In this document: positions 1-8,517 of the stretch, in pieces
Numbering within the stretch: the stretch's first letter is position 1
Layout of the letters: every line of letters starts with the position of its first letter
Assembly: GCA_963545085.1 (NCBI GenBank)
Contig: CAUUHV010000008.1
Span: forward strand, 14,468 to 78,467
Direction of reading: 5' to 3'
DNA: 64,000 bases
Origin: Catonella sp963545085
GTDB taxonomy: Bacteria > Bacillota > Clostridia > Lachnospirales > Lachnospiraceae
Position numbers and translations under genes: made by a program
The notes under the pieces: model-generated
What the model saw: the letters and a program-made list of their open reading frames with translations, nothing else
The model's database searches: none
What the model was told of the DNA's origin: nothing

Positions 1-2133
1 TTTATAACGGCAAAAAGAACTCTTACCACGCAGATGAAGGCTACCGGCGAAGTTATGAGTATCTGCACGAATTTCGAGGGAGCTTTGATGAAGGCTGTAC
101 GTTCTCTCGAACAGCATGTAGACAGCCTTATAGTGGATTATTATAAGGATTTTACCGATGAAGATGTAAAGGATGAGCTGGCTAAGGTTGATGACAGGAG
201 AATTTTTCTTATCGCCGAGGCGTTAAGGAGGGGAATAAGCCCTGATTATATTACAGAAATCACGAAAATAGACTCATGGTTTGTCGATAAAATTTATAAT
301 CTTGTAAAATGTGAGCTTAAGCTTAAAAGTGAGGAGCTTACAGACGAGCTTTTATATGAGGCGAAAAGAGTTGAATTTCCGGACAAGGTCATAGCAAAGC
401 TTACGGGAAAGACGGAAGAGGAGATTTATGACAAGAGAATAAAAGCGGGTATTACGGCGGCATTTAAGATGGTGGATACCTGCGCGGCGGAGTTTGAGGC
501 GGCTACACCTTATTATTATTCCTGTTTTGACGGAGAAAATGAGAATGCTTCGGTTTCGGATAAGAAGAAGGTGCTTGTTTTAGGCTCCGGACCTATAAGA
601 ATAGGTCAGGGAATAGAGTTTGATTTTTGTTCGGTTCACTGCGTATGGGCATTTAAGAAGGCGGGATATGAAACCATAATAATAAACAACAACCCTGAAA
701 CAGTGAGTACCGACTTTGACATAGCGGACAAGCTTTACTTTGAGCCGCTTACGCCTGAAGACGTAAGAAATATAGTCGAGCTTGAAAAGCCTTACGGAGC
801 TGTGGTTCAGTTTGGAGGACAGACCGCCATAGGGCTTACGAAGGCACTCATGGAAATGGGAGTAAAGATACTCGGAACCGCCGCCAAGGATGTGGACGCG
901 GCGGAAGACAGAGAGTTGTTTGATGAGATTTTAAATAAATCCGGTATTCCGAGGGCGGAGGGAAAAACAGTTTTCACAGAGGAAGAAGCGCTTGCGGCGG
1001 CAAGGGAGCTCGGCTATCCCGTGTTGGTAAGACCGTCTTATGTGTTGGGCGGAGCAGGCATGAGAATCGCCATTTCAGACTCGGATATTATAAAGTATAT
1101 AAGGATAATAAATAGAACTGCACAGGAGCACCCTATACTTATAGACAAGTATCTTATGGGCGAGGAGCTTGAGGTTGATGCCGTATGTGACGGGACGGAC
1201 ATTTTAATACCCGGAATAATGCAGCATATAGAGAGGGCGGGTATACATTCGGGCGACAGTATTTCCGTATATCCTTCACAGAATATTTCCGATGAGCTTA
1301 TAAAGGTAATTGAAGACTATACAAAGAGGCTTGCAGGCGCTCTTAATGTCGTAGGTCTTGTAAATATTCAGTTCATTATTTATAAAGGAGAAGTCTATGT
1401 AATAGAGGTAAATCCGCGTTCGAGCCGTACCGTTCCTTACATAAGTAAGGTTACGGGCATACCGATAGTGGAGCTTGCTTCAAGGGTGATAATAGGCGAG
1501 AAAATAAAGGATATGGGCTTTAAGCCGGGATTGCAGGAAAATGCTCCTTATGTGGCGGTAAAGATGCCGGTATTCTCTTTTGAGAAGATAAGGGGAGCGG
1601 AAATATCATTGGGTCCTGAAATGAAGTCTACCGGAGAATGCCTCGGAATAGCAAAAACCTTTGATGCGGCTTTGTTTAAGGCATTTTTAGGCGCAGGTAT
1701 AGACCTGCCTATACATAAGAAGATGATAATAACGGTATGTGACGAGGACAAGAAGGAAATCATACCTATCGCTTCAGGCTTTAAGAAGCTGGGTTACGAA
1801 ATATATTCTACAAGGGGCACGGCGGAGGTATTAAACGGAAACGGAGTTGAAGTGATACCTGTGAATAAGCTTGAGCAGTCCGCTCCTACGGTTATGGATC
1901 TTATTTTAGAGCATAATATTGACCTTGTTATAAATACTCCTTCAAAGGGTTCCGGCGATAAGTCGAGAGACGGCTTTCTTATAAGACGTGTATCTATAGA
2001 AACGGGAGTGCCGGTGCTTACCGCTCTTGATACGGCGGCAGCATTATTAAGAAGTCTTGAAAATTCACATAAGGACGGCCTTGAGATGATAGATATAGCA
2101 AAGGTCGAAGTAAGAGGAGGTATAAATGGTTGA
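1..2133 (+). CDS. carB: Carbamoyl-phosphate synthase large subunit, 5'-truncated by window edge
   Basis: Makes carbamoyl phosphate from bicarbonate, glutamine-derived ammonia and two ATP, feeding pyrimidine and arginine synthesis in the cytoplasm. The frame is open from base 1, so the real start is outside the window; the Met at base 34 is internal (it lies in the conserved QMKATGEVM segment). About 710 of the family's usual ~1,070 residues are present. In order: end of the first ATP-grasp half, the linker region, the second synthetase half opening with VLVLGSGPIRIGQGIEF, its ATP-grasp signature EVNPRSSRTVPYISK, and a C-terminal MGS-like allosteric domain of about 130 residues (IPIASGFKKLGYEIYSTRGT). 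The stop overlaps the next start by 8 bp, so the two are probably co-transcribed. Assignment is secure. Confidence 0.97.
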   Translation, partial: FITAKRTLTTQMKATGEVMSICTNFEGALMKAVRSLEQHVDSLIVDYYKDFTDEDVKDELAKVDDRRIFLIAEALRRGISPDYITEITKIDSWFVDKIYNLVKCELKLKSEELTDELLYEAKRVEFPDKVIAKLTGKTEEEIYDKRIKAGITAAFKMVDTCAAEFEAATPYYYSCFDGENENASVSDKKKVLVLGSGPIRIGQGIEFDFCSVHCVWAFKKAGYETIIINNNPETVSTDFDIADKLYFEPLTPEDVRNIVELEKPYGAVVQFGGQTAIGLTKALMEMGVKILGTAAKDVDAAEDRELFDEILNKSGIPRAEGKTVFTEEEALAAARELGYPVLVRPSYVLGGAGMRIAISDSDIIKYIRIINRTAQEHPILIDKYLMGEELEVDAVCDGTDILIPGIMQHIERAGIHSGDSISVYPSQNISDELIKVIEDYTKRLAGALNVVGLVNIQFIIYKGEVYVIEVNPRSSRTVPYISKVTGIPIVELASRVIIGEKIKDMGFKPGLQENAPYVAVKMPVFSFEKIRGAEISLGPEMKSTGECLGIAKTFDAALFKAFLGAGIDLPIHKKMIITVCDEDKKEIIPIASGFKKLGYEIYSTRGTAEVLNGNGVEVIPVNKLEQSAPTVMDLILEHNIDLVINTPSKGSGDKSRDGFLIRRVSIETGVPVLTALDTAAALLRSLENSHKDGLEMIDIAKVEVRGGING

Positions 2134-2419
2134 GAGAAAAGATGTATTGTCATTTAATTACTATACCTACGGCTCCGCCTTTACGGGAAGTGATAGAGGA
2201 AAACGTTACAGGATAATAAAGGAGGAGAGAGAAAAAGCGGAAGAAGGAAAGGAGCCTGAAACATTTAAGGTGTTTCAGGCTTCCGTGTGGAACGGTCCCT
2301 TTGCCTATGATAAAACTCCGAAGGAGGAAGTTTTTAAGAAGGATTTTGAATTTTCACCTGAGGGACTTGAAAAGGCACTTAACTGGATAAATGAGGATCA
2401 CTCGTGTAAAAAAGAATAA
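2126..2419 (+). CDS. Small conserved-looking protein of unknown function, overlaps carB
   Basis: A 97-residue, charged, soluble protein with no signal peptide or membrane segment. It begins with ATG 8 bp before the carB stop, behind a good Shine-Dalgarno (AGAGGAGG at about 2113-2120), so translational coupling to carB is likely. Residues 10-35 (FNYYTYGSAFTGSDRGKRYRI) and 55-75 (VFQASVWNGPFAYDKT) are rich in aromatic residues and look like a small beta-rich fold. I do not recognise the family. The position directly behind carB could mean a link to nucleotide metabolism, but that is only inference. Its last 22 bp overlap the 3' end of the opposing gene at 2398-2826. Confidence 0.75.
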   Translation: MVERKDVLSFNYYTYGSAFTGSDRGKRYRIIKEEREKAEEGKEPETFKVFQASVWNGPFAYDKTPKEEVFKKDFEFSPEGLEKALNWINEDHSCKKE

Positions 2420-2826
2420 TCGTCATCCTCATTATATTCCGAAGCGAACGAGCTTAAGGATTCTTCAGGAACAACAGGAATAGGCTCAGGCGTAAACTCA
2501 TCTTCAGCCTCGACTATATTCGCGTCATCTATTTCGGCAACAACAAGGGCTTCCTCATTTTTCCTTGTAAGCTCTGCCGCGCGCGCGGCTGAGGCATTTT
2601 CTATAAGGCTTCCCGCAAGAGGGTTGGTATCTACGGTTACAGGCTCATCCGAAACCAACTGCATATATTTTACCACATTTCCGGACACCATTCTGACATC
2701 GCTTTCTTTTACGAGATTGATGTCTTTTTTATAAGGTAAATGGTCGTAAATAGTGTTGGTAGGATCTTTTAAATCACTATAAGGATGCATCGCACGCACA
2801 AAATCATTACTGTTAATATAAGTCAC
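2398..2826 (-). CDS. Hypothetical acidic protein, 142 residues
   Basis: Unrecognised soluble protein read leftward from a GTG start; a GGGCGG stretch just upstream may serve as ribosome binding site. The first 75 residues have a mixed, folded-protein composition (DFVRAMHPYSDLKDPTNTIY, then a VKESDVRMVSGNVV segment); the C-terminal 45 residues are strongly acidic and proline-rich and probably disordered. An extended -10 promoter (TGT then TATACT on the minus strand) lies about 55 bp upstream, which supports a real gene rather than a shadow frame. It converges on, and overlaps by 22 bp, the small gene behind carB. No function can be assigned. Confidence 0.6.
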   Translation of the reverse strand: MTYINSNDFVRAMHPYSDLKDPTNTIYDHLPYKKDINLVKESDVRMVSGNVVKYMQLVSDEPVTVDTNPLAGSLIENASAARAAELTRKNEEALVVAEIDDANIVEAEDEFTPEPIPVVPEESLSSFASEYNEDDDYSFLHE

Positions 2827-2878
2827 CCGCCCTTCATTTACTTTTCTGAATAATTAGGGTTTACTGTTTTACAATGAA

Positions 2879-2907
2879 AGTATAACATACTTTACAAAAA
2901 TCTTCCA
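2879..2907 (-). promoter_or_regulatory. Candidate promoter of the 2398-2826 gene
   Basis: On the minus strand a TATACT -10 box (2879-2884) is preceded by TG in the extended -10 position, with a weak -35 (TGGAAG) 17 bp upstream. Transcription would start about 45-50 nt before the GTG start of the leftward hypothetical gene. Judged by eye only. Confidence 0.4.
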
Positions 2908-3137
2908 GATATGTTTATCTTTAGTTTCCGCGTTTTTTTTATTAAACATAGGCTATATTTTACATAGTGTACTCATTTCCGCTCAGTCATTATTTGTTTA
3001 TATAATACGACTTATAAACGGCATAACTGAGCCATATTTATGAAAAAATGCGAAAACTCAAGTTTTCCGCGGATTGATAAATCTTTCCGGTGATAGTAAA
3101 ATAGTCATGGAAAATATCTTGAAAAGGGAAAATATAA
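2908..3137. other. Intergenic region upstream of pcrA with palindrome and candidate promoter
   Basis: AT-rich non-coding stretch between the leftward hypothetical gene and pcrA. A TATAAT hexamer sits at 3001-3006 (rightward, weak -35), about 130 bp before the pcrA start. A perfect interrupted palindrome, GAAAACT-CA-AGTTTTC, occupies 3052-3067, between that hexamer and the gene, so it would lie in the 5' UTR or at an operator position. No open frame with coding character is present. Confidence 0.4.
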
Positions 3138-5453
3138 ATGAAAGCTGAAATATTAAAAAACTTAAATGAGGAACAGAAAAAGGCGGTTACACATGAAAAC
3201 GGACCGCTGCTTATCTTGGCGGGAGCCGGCTCGGGAAAGACAAGGGTGCTTACAAGAAGAATCGCCTATCTTATAGAGGAATGCGGAATAAATCCGTGGA
3301 GTATACTTGCGCTTACTTTTACAAATAAAGCGGCTAAGGAAATGAGAGAAAGAGTGGACGCGCTTTTGGGAGGAGACTCGGAAAGCATTTGGGTATCAAC
3401 CTTTCATTCGGTTTGTGTGAGGATTTTAAGAAGATTTATTGAAGCTATCGGCTATGACAGAAAATTCACAATTTATGACACCGACGATACTAAAGCTGTG
3501 ATGAAAAATGTGCTAAAGGAGCTTAATATAGATAATAAGAAATTTCCGGAGAGGAGCTTTCTTGCGGCTGTTTCAAAAGCGAAAAATAATCTTATAAGCG
3601 CGGAAAGATTCTCCGCGGTGTCCGGTTACGGTATGGAAAAGGACTTATATAAGAAAGTATATGCCGAATATGAGAAGAGAATGAAATCAAATAATGCTCT
3701 GGATTTTGACGATCTTTTAGTAAAAACCGTAGAGCTTTTTGAAAAAAACGAGGATGTGCTTGATTATTACAGAAGGAGGTTCAGATATATTCTTGTTGAC
3801 GAATATCAGGATACCAATTATGTGCAGTTCAGACTTTTAAAGCTGCTTGCGAATCATATAAACGAGGATGGAGAGCTTGAGCGTAATCTCTGTGTGGTAG
3901 GAGATGATGACCAGTCGATTTATAAGTTCAGAGGGGCGGATATTTATAATATACTTAATTTTGAAAATGAGTATCCGGGAGCGAAAGTGATAAAGCTTGA
4001 GGAAAATTACCGATCTACCGGAAATATTCTTGAAGCGGCAAACGGCGTTATAAGAAATAACAGCGAGCGTAAGGACAAGAGACTTTGGACCGAGAAAGGA
4101 AGCGGAGCCTCAATTACAAGCACGAGGTATACGGACGGCTACAGAGAGGCTGAAGGAATCGCAAGTATAATAAATAAAACCGTGGAAGCCGGAAAGGCGG
4201 GCTATTCCGATATAGCCGTGCTTTACAGAACCAATGCCCAGTCAAGAACGGTAGAAGAAAAGTTGATTTTCAACAGTATTCCTTATAAGCTGATTGGCGG
4301 TGTGAATTTTTACGGCAGGCGCGAAATTAAGGACATTTTGGCGTATTTTAGGGCAATCAATAATATAGATGATGATATTCAGGTAAGAAGAATATTAAAT
4401 GTTCCGAGAAGGGGAATAGGTGCCGCAACGGAAGAAAAAATAGCCGAGTACGCGGCAGAGAACGGAATGTCGTTTTTCGAGGCGGCAAGAAGGGTGGAAT
4501 ATATACCGGGGCTTGCAAGGAGCAAGGCTAAGGTGGAAAGTTTCGTAAGTTTTATGGAGGCAAAAAGGAGGGCATTTTCGGAAGAGGGAATTTCCATTTC
4601 AAAAGAAGCGGAGGAGCTTATTTCGGAAATCGGTTACATAGATGAGCTGGCTGCCGAGAATACTGACGAGGCACAGGCAAGGATAGAAAATATAGAGGAG
4701 CTTATAAGTAAGATAGTGAGCTTTGAGAAGGAGAACGAGGAGCTTTTAGAGGACGAAACGGTTTTGGAAAAATTCCTTTCGGATGTGTCGTTGGTAGCGG
4801 ACATAGATATGGTTGAGGACGGAGCGGAAACGGTCACGCTTATGACGTTGCACGCCGCAAAAGGGCTTGAGTTTCCGATTGTTTTTATCTGCGGTATGGA
4901 AGAAGGACTTTTTCCGAGTTATATGAGCTTAAGTTCGGGTGATGACGGCGAGCTTGAGGAGGAAAGGCGTCTTTGTTATGTGGGCATAACGAGGGCGAAA
5001 GAAAAACTTTATCTTTCTTATGCGGGAAAGCGAATATTAAGAGGAACGGAGCAGTATAACAGACCTTCAAGATTTTTAGATGAGATACCGCCCCATCTCG
5101 TTTCGGAAAACGGAGAAAGAGGAAGCGAAATAAGAAATGAAACGGTCGGAAGAAACGGAGATTTTTCTTCTGAAAGAAGGTTCTCAGGTGGTATGGGATT
5201 AAAAAAAGAATCTTTCGGCGGAGGAAAAAATTTATTTTATAATAATCCTTATATACAAAAAGGCTTCGGCGGAGAAAATGTCAAAAATAACGAAGAGCTT
5301 ATGACAGGTGACAGGGTAACTCATATAAAATTCGGAAGTGGAGCGGTTACGGGAATATCTGCGGACAGAGAACAAATTACCGTGAAATTCGATAATGAAA
5401 AATTCGGAGTAAGAAAGATGAAAACCGCTTTTTCGGGACTAAAAAAGGCATAG
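3138..5453 (+). CDS. pcrA: ATP-dependent 3'-5' DNA helicase PcrA/UvrD
   Basis: Superfamily 1A helicase for nucleotide excision repair, rolling-circle replication and clearing RecA or stalled polymerase. 771 residues, within the usual 720-780. Motifs in order: Q motif LNEEQKKAV (9-17), Walker A AGAGSGKT (~28-35), motif Ia TFTNKAAKEM, Walker B DEYQDT (~220), motif III GDDDQSIYKFRGA, motif IV ENYRST, motif V TLHAAKGLEF (~568) and motif VI VGITRAKEKL (~615). The C-terminal 45 residues (GDRVTHIKFGSGAVTGI, then VKFD) match the Tudor-like RNA-polymerase-binding domain typical of PcrA. Start chosen at ATG 3138 behind AAAAGGGAAAA. A weak hairpin (5459-5476) followed by a T-rich stretch lies just past the stop. 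Confidence 0.96.
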   Translation: MKAEILKNLNEEQKKAVTHENGPLLILAGAGSGKTRVLTRRIAYLIEECGINPWSILALTFTNKAAKEMRERVDALLGGDSESIWVSTFHSVCVRILRRFIEAIGYDRKFTIYDTDDTKAVMKNVLKELNIDNKKFPERSFLAAVSKAKNNLISAERFSAVSGYGMEKDLYKKVYAEYEKRMKSNNALDFDDLLVKTVELFEKNEDVLDYYRRRFRYILVDEYQDTNYVQFRLLKLLANHINEDGELERNLCVVGDDDQSIYKFRGADIYNILNFENEYPGAKVIKLEENYRSTGNILEAANGVIRNNSERKDKRLWTEKGSGASITSTRYTDGYREAEGIASIINKTVEAGKAGYSDIAVLYRTNAQSRTVEEKLIFNSIPYKLIGGVNFYGRREIKDILAYFRAINNIDDDIQVRRILNVPRRGIGAATEEKIAEYAAENGMSFFEAARRVEYIPGLARSKAKVESFVSFMEAKRRAFSEEGISISKEAEELISEIGYIDELAAENTDEAQARIENIEELISKIVSFEKENEELLEDETVLEKFLSDVSLVADIDMVEDGAETVTLMTLHAAKGLEFPIVFICGMEEGLFPSYMSLSSGDDGELEEERRLCYVGITRAKEKLYLSYAGKRILRGTEQYNRPSRFLDEIPPHLVSENGERGSEIRNETVGRNGDFSSERRFSGGMGLKKESFGGGKNLFYNNPYIQKGFGGENVKNNEELMTGDRVTHIKFGSGAVTGISADREQITVKFDNEKFGVRKMKTAFSGLKKA

Positions 5454-5566
5454 AAAAATACCGCGATATGTGGTAAAATTGTTTTTAGACAGATGAACGG
5501 AACCGTTTGCGGACACGATACATATTGCGACCGCGGCGTGATAATATTTACAAAAGGAGATAAGCT

Positions 5567-5854
5567 ATGGATAAGAAGATTGAAGAATTATTAAGCGCTG
5601 CTAAAATAGGCGAGTTTTTGCATACGAATAAACAGCCCGAGCCTAAAAAAGAGAATAATCCTTATATAGTGGCTCTTGTTATGGTTGGAGCGGTTGCGCT
5701 TGTGGCGGCTGTGGCTTACGCGGTTTATTATTTCTTTGTTCCGGACCGCGTGGTGGACTTTGATGATGATTTTGATGAGGAATACGAGGATGCGATTAAT
5801 GACGGGACCCATGAAACCGAAATGGCGACCGCCTCAGACGAAGAAACGGTTTAA
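5567..5854 (+). CDS. Small single-pass membrane protein with acidic tail
   Basis: 95 residues: a basic/polar N-terminus (1-33), one hydrophobic segment about 34-57 (VALVMVGAVALVAAVAYAVYYFFV), and a very acidic C-terminus (DFDDDFDEEYED). Positive residues before the segment predict the N-terminus inside and the acidic tail outside. Clear ribosome binding site AAAGGAGATAAGCT before the ATG. It lies 15 bp before the DUF1836 gene and is probably in the same transcript, hinting at a joint role, but nothing in the sequence gives a biochemical function. Confidence 0.7.
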   Translation: MDKKIEELLSAAKIGEFLHTNKQPEPKKENNPYIVALVMVGAVALVAAVAYAVYYFFVPDRVVDFDDDFDEEYEDAINDGTHETEMATASDEETV

Positions 5855-5869
5855 TCTCTGAAAGGGTAT

Positions 5870-6508
5870 ATGAATACTGAAGATAAAAAAGAGTTTATAG
5901 ACGGGATAATAAAAAGAATAAGGTCGATTGACTATATAAAATCCGAAGATATACCTGATATAGGACTTTATATGGATCAGGTTACCACGTTTATGAATGA
6001 TCATTTGAGCTCTTTAAAAAGATATGAAGGCGACAAGGTGCTTACCAAGACCATGATAAATAATTATTCTAAAAACAAGCTGCTTCCTTCACCGGACAAG
6101 AAAAAGTACGGCAAAGAGCACATGTTTTTACTGATTTTTATTTATTATTTTAAAAATATGTTATCAATAAGGGATATACAGGGTATCCTTTCACCTCTTA
6201 CCGAGCAATTTTTCGGCAAAAAAGGAGCTGAGCTTTCACTTGAAGACATATATGATGAGGTTTTTAAGGTAGCACAGGACTCTACGACAGATATAACAAG
6301 AACCGTGCTTAAAGAATTTAACAGGGCAAAGGGAAGCTTTGAGGATGAAGAAGACGAGATAAAGAGAAAGTTTTTGACGGATTTTTCTTTCATTGCTTCG
6401 CTTTGCTTTGATATTTATATTAAGAAGACAATTGTCGAAAACATGATAGACAGAGGCGTACTTGATATAAAGGGAAACTCCGGAGGAAAAAGGGAAAAGA
6501 AAAAGTGA
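5870..6508 (+). CDS. DUF1836 family putative regulator
   Basis: 212-residue soluble protein. The segment about residues 55-115 (LTKTMINNYSKNKLLP, then YGKEHMFLLIFIYYFKNMLSIRDIQ) matches the DUF1836 family, whose members carry a MerR-like winged helix-turn-helix and are presumed DNA-binding. Start ATG 5870 behind AAAGGGT, 15 bp after the small membrane protein stop, suggesting an operon. The C-terminal third is helical and ends in a lysine-rich tail (GGKREKKK). The family is recognised with fair confidence; target genes are unknown. Confidence 0.75.
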   Translation: MNTEDKKEFIDGIIKRIRSIDYIKSEDIPDIGLYMDQVTTFMNDHLSSLKRYEGDKVLTKTMINNYSKNKLLPSPDKKKYGKEHMFLLIFIYYFKNMLSIRDIQGILSPLTEQFFGKKGAELSLEDIYDEVFKVAQDSTTDITRTVLKEFNRAKGSFEDEEDEIKRKFLTDFSFIASLCFDIYIKKTIVENMIDRGVLDIKGNSGGKREKKK

Positions 6509-6520
6509 AAGAGCGGAGAC

Positions 6521-7228
6521 TTATCCTCTCCAAGCGGCGAGTCTGCCTCCGCATTCCGATATGGCTTTTCCGGCGAGTACCTCCATGGCATCAAGAAAAC
6601 CGCTTCCGATATTCTCATCTCTTTTTATGAGGGAAAGCTCGGTGCAGCCTAAAATGATAATATCGGCACCGTTTTTTTCGAGTTCTGAGGAAATAAGGTT
6701 AAATCTGTCCATTTCAGCAGGTTTTCCCAATTTTATATTGTTGTATATAAGGTGCATAACATCCGCCTGTCTTTCTTTAGAAGGGAGTACAGGAGTCAGC
6801 CCCTCCTTTAAAAGCTCATTTTGGAAAAGCCCGCTTTCTACAGTTCCGTCCGTAGCCATAATCCCGACTTTTTTAAGGCGCTTTTCTTTTATGAACAGGG
6901 ACGTTTCCGCAGGAAGGTTTATAACAGGCACACTGAGAGCCTGTGTCAGTTCGCTGTGGAAGTAGTGCGCAGTTATACATGGAATTGCTATAATGCCGAC
7001 ACCGCCGGCTATAAGCTCTTTTCCTATTTCAATCATTCGGGGAAGAGGGCTTTCATTGCTTTTTTTGAGAATATAAGCCGTACGATCGGGAATTCCCGGA
7101 GCGCTGTGTATTATTATCTCAATGTGTTCCTGATCGTTTTTAACTTCGGTCATTTTTGTTATAAGTTCGTAAAAATAAGCGGTGGCAAGAGGACCTAAAC
7201 CGCCTATGACGCCTAAAATTTTTTTCAT
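6521..7228 (-). CDS. Aspartate/glutamate racemase family protein
   Basis: 235 residues, PLP-independent two-cysteine racemase fold (N-terminal GVIGGLGPLATAYFYELI). The family interconverts L- and D-aspartate or glutamate using two cysteines as acid/base. Both are present: Cys84 in IPCITAHYF and Cys195 in LGCTELSL. The asparagine that normally follows the first cysteine (CNT) is isoleucine here; in characterised members that asparagine contacts the substrate, so specificity may differ. ATG start with AAAGGA upstream. It is transcribed alone, divergent from the EEP-family gene and convergent with the DUF1836 gene, 12 bp from its stop. Substrate not assigned. Confidence 0.85.
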   Translation of the reverse strand: MKKILGVIGGLGPLATAYFYELITKMTEVKNDQEHIEIIIHSAPGIPDRTAYILKKSNESPLPRMIEIGKELIAGGVGIIAIPCITAHYFHSELTQALSVPVINLPAETSLFIKEKRLKKVGIMATDGTVESGLFQNELLKEGLTPVLPSKERQADVMHLIYNNIKLGKPAEMDRFNLISSELEKNGADIIILGCTELSLIKRDENIGSGFLDAMEVLAGKAISECGGRLAAWRG

Positions 7229-7347
7229 GATAATTCCTTTATATGTATTTGATTCCAGATAGTTTTAACAAAATATTTGTACTCTGTCAATGAGGGAATT
7301 GGTGATAAAAGAGATAAAACTAAAAAATAACGAGGTTTACAAATTTT

Positions 7348-8427
7348 ATGGGTAAGTCTATAAAACGTTTTTTAAAATATTTTTTCATTGCAGTTTTTGC
7401 CGTTGTTCTGATTGGAGCGGGAGGTTTCGGTATTCTTATTCTTTCCGAATACAAGCCCGAGCCTGTTGAAAAAGCGGATATAAATGGTGAGGCTTCGCTT
7501 TGCGCAGGGTTTAATCAGGAAATAAAAGTAATGACATGGAATATAGGTTACGCCGCTTTAGGAGAAGAAGAGGATTTTTTTATGGACGGCGGAAAAGGCG
7601 TAACGGCTCAGTCAAAAGAGGAAGTAGAGAACAATTTAGTCGCGATAAACAGGACAATTGCCGAACTCTCACCTGATATAGCCTTTTTGCAGGAAGTTGA
7701 TAAAAAATCTGCAAGAACTTTTAACATTGATGAGGTGGAGAGTATAGGAGAAAACTTTCAGAATATGAGCTGTTCATACGTAAGGAATTTTAAATGTCTG
7801 TTTATACCTTATCCTATGCCTCCTTTGGCGAATATGGACGCAGGGCTTGTATCTTTAAGTAAATTTGAAGTCATGGACGCAGAGCGTATAAGTCTCCCTA
7901 ATCCGTTTTCACTGCCTGTAAGAGCTTTTAATCTGAAAAGATGTTTGCTTGTGGAAAGGATTCCGATAGAAGGAACGGATAAAGAGCTGGTGATGGCAAA
8001 TCTCCACCTTGAGGCTTACGACGACGGTACGGGAAAGGCGGCACAGACAAGGTTTTTAGCGGAATTTCTTAATAAGGAGTATGAAAAAGGAAATTACGTG
8101 ATAGCGGGAGGAGATTTTAATCAGTCTTTTTCAAACATAGATATAAGTAAGTATAAGACGGATAATATGAAGCTTTGGCAACCGGGATTTATCAACGCGG
8201 AGGAATTCGGAGAACACTTCAATCTTCTTATGGACTGCTCGGAGCCTACCTGCCGCTCTTTAGACAAACCTTATGACGATAATGATAAGAATTTTCAATA
8301 TTACATGATAGACGGATTCATTGTTTCCGACAATATTGAGGTAGCTTCTATTGAAACGAAGAATTTTCATTTTAAAAACTCCGACCATAATCCCGTGCTT
8401 ATGACGGTGCGACTTAAGGGGGAGTAA
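7348..8427 (+). CDS. Membrane-anchored endonuclease/exonuclease/phosphatase family protein
   Basis: 359 residues. An N-terminal transmembrane segment (about 10-32) is followed by a DNase I-like EEP domain that would lie outside the membrane. Metal and catalytic motifs are visible: MTWNIG, FLQEVD, NLHLEAYDDG, GGDFNQ and the terminal SDHNPVL. The family includes nucleases, inositol-phosphate phosphatases and sphingomyelinases, so the substrate is open; an extracytoplasmic phosphodiesterase is the best guess. The ATG start has only a distant GAGG, so translation may be modest. It is monocistronic, with a hairpin at 8452-8483 after its stop. Confidence 0.85.
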   Translation: MGKSIKRFLKYFFIAVFAVVLIGAGGFGILILSEYKPEPVEKADINGEASLCAGFNQEIKVMTWNIGYAALGEEEDFFMDGGKGVTAQSKEEVENNLVAINRTIAELSPDIAFLQEVDKKSARTFNIDEVESIGENFQNMSCSYVRNFKCLFIPYPMPPLANMDAGLVSLSKFEVMDAERISLPNPFSLPVRAFNLKRCLLVERIPIEGTDKELVMANLHLEAYDDGTGKAAQTRFLAEFLNKEYEKGNYVIAGGDFNQSFSNIDISKYKTDNMKLWQPGFINAEEFGEHFNLLMDCSEPTCRSLDKPYDDNDKNFQYYMIDGFIVSDNIEVASIETKNFHFKNSDHNPVLMTVRLKGE

Positions 8428-8451
8428 AGAAAGCTGTTTTCATACGCACTC

Positions 8452-8490
8452 AGCCGAATGGGTATACTGTGCGCAATTCGGCTTGTTATT
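8452..8490 (+). terminator. Hairpin between convergent genes
   Basis: AGCCGAAT (8452-8459) pairs with ATTCGGCT (8476-8483), followed by TGTTATT. It lies in the 90-bp gap between the EEP gene and the end of the polyamine operon. The T-run is imperfect, so termination strength is uncertain. Confidence 0.5.
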
Positions 8491-8517
8491 AAATTTAAAA
8501 TTATTGTTAAAGTTTTG

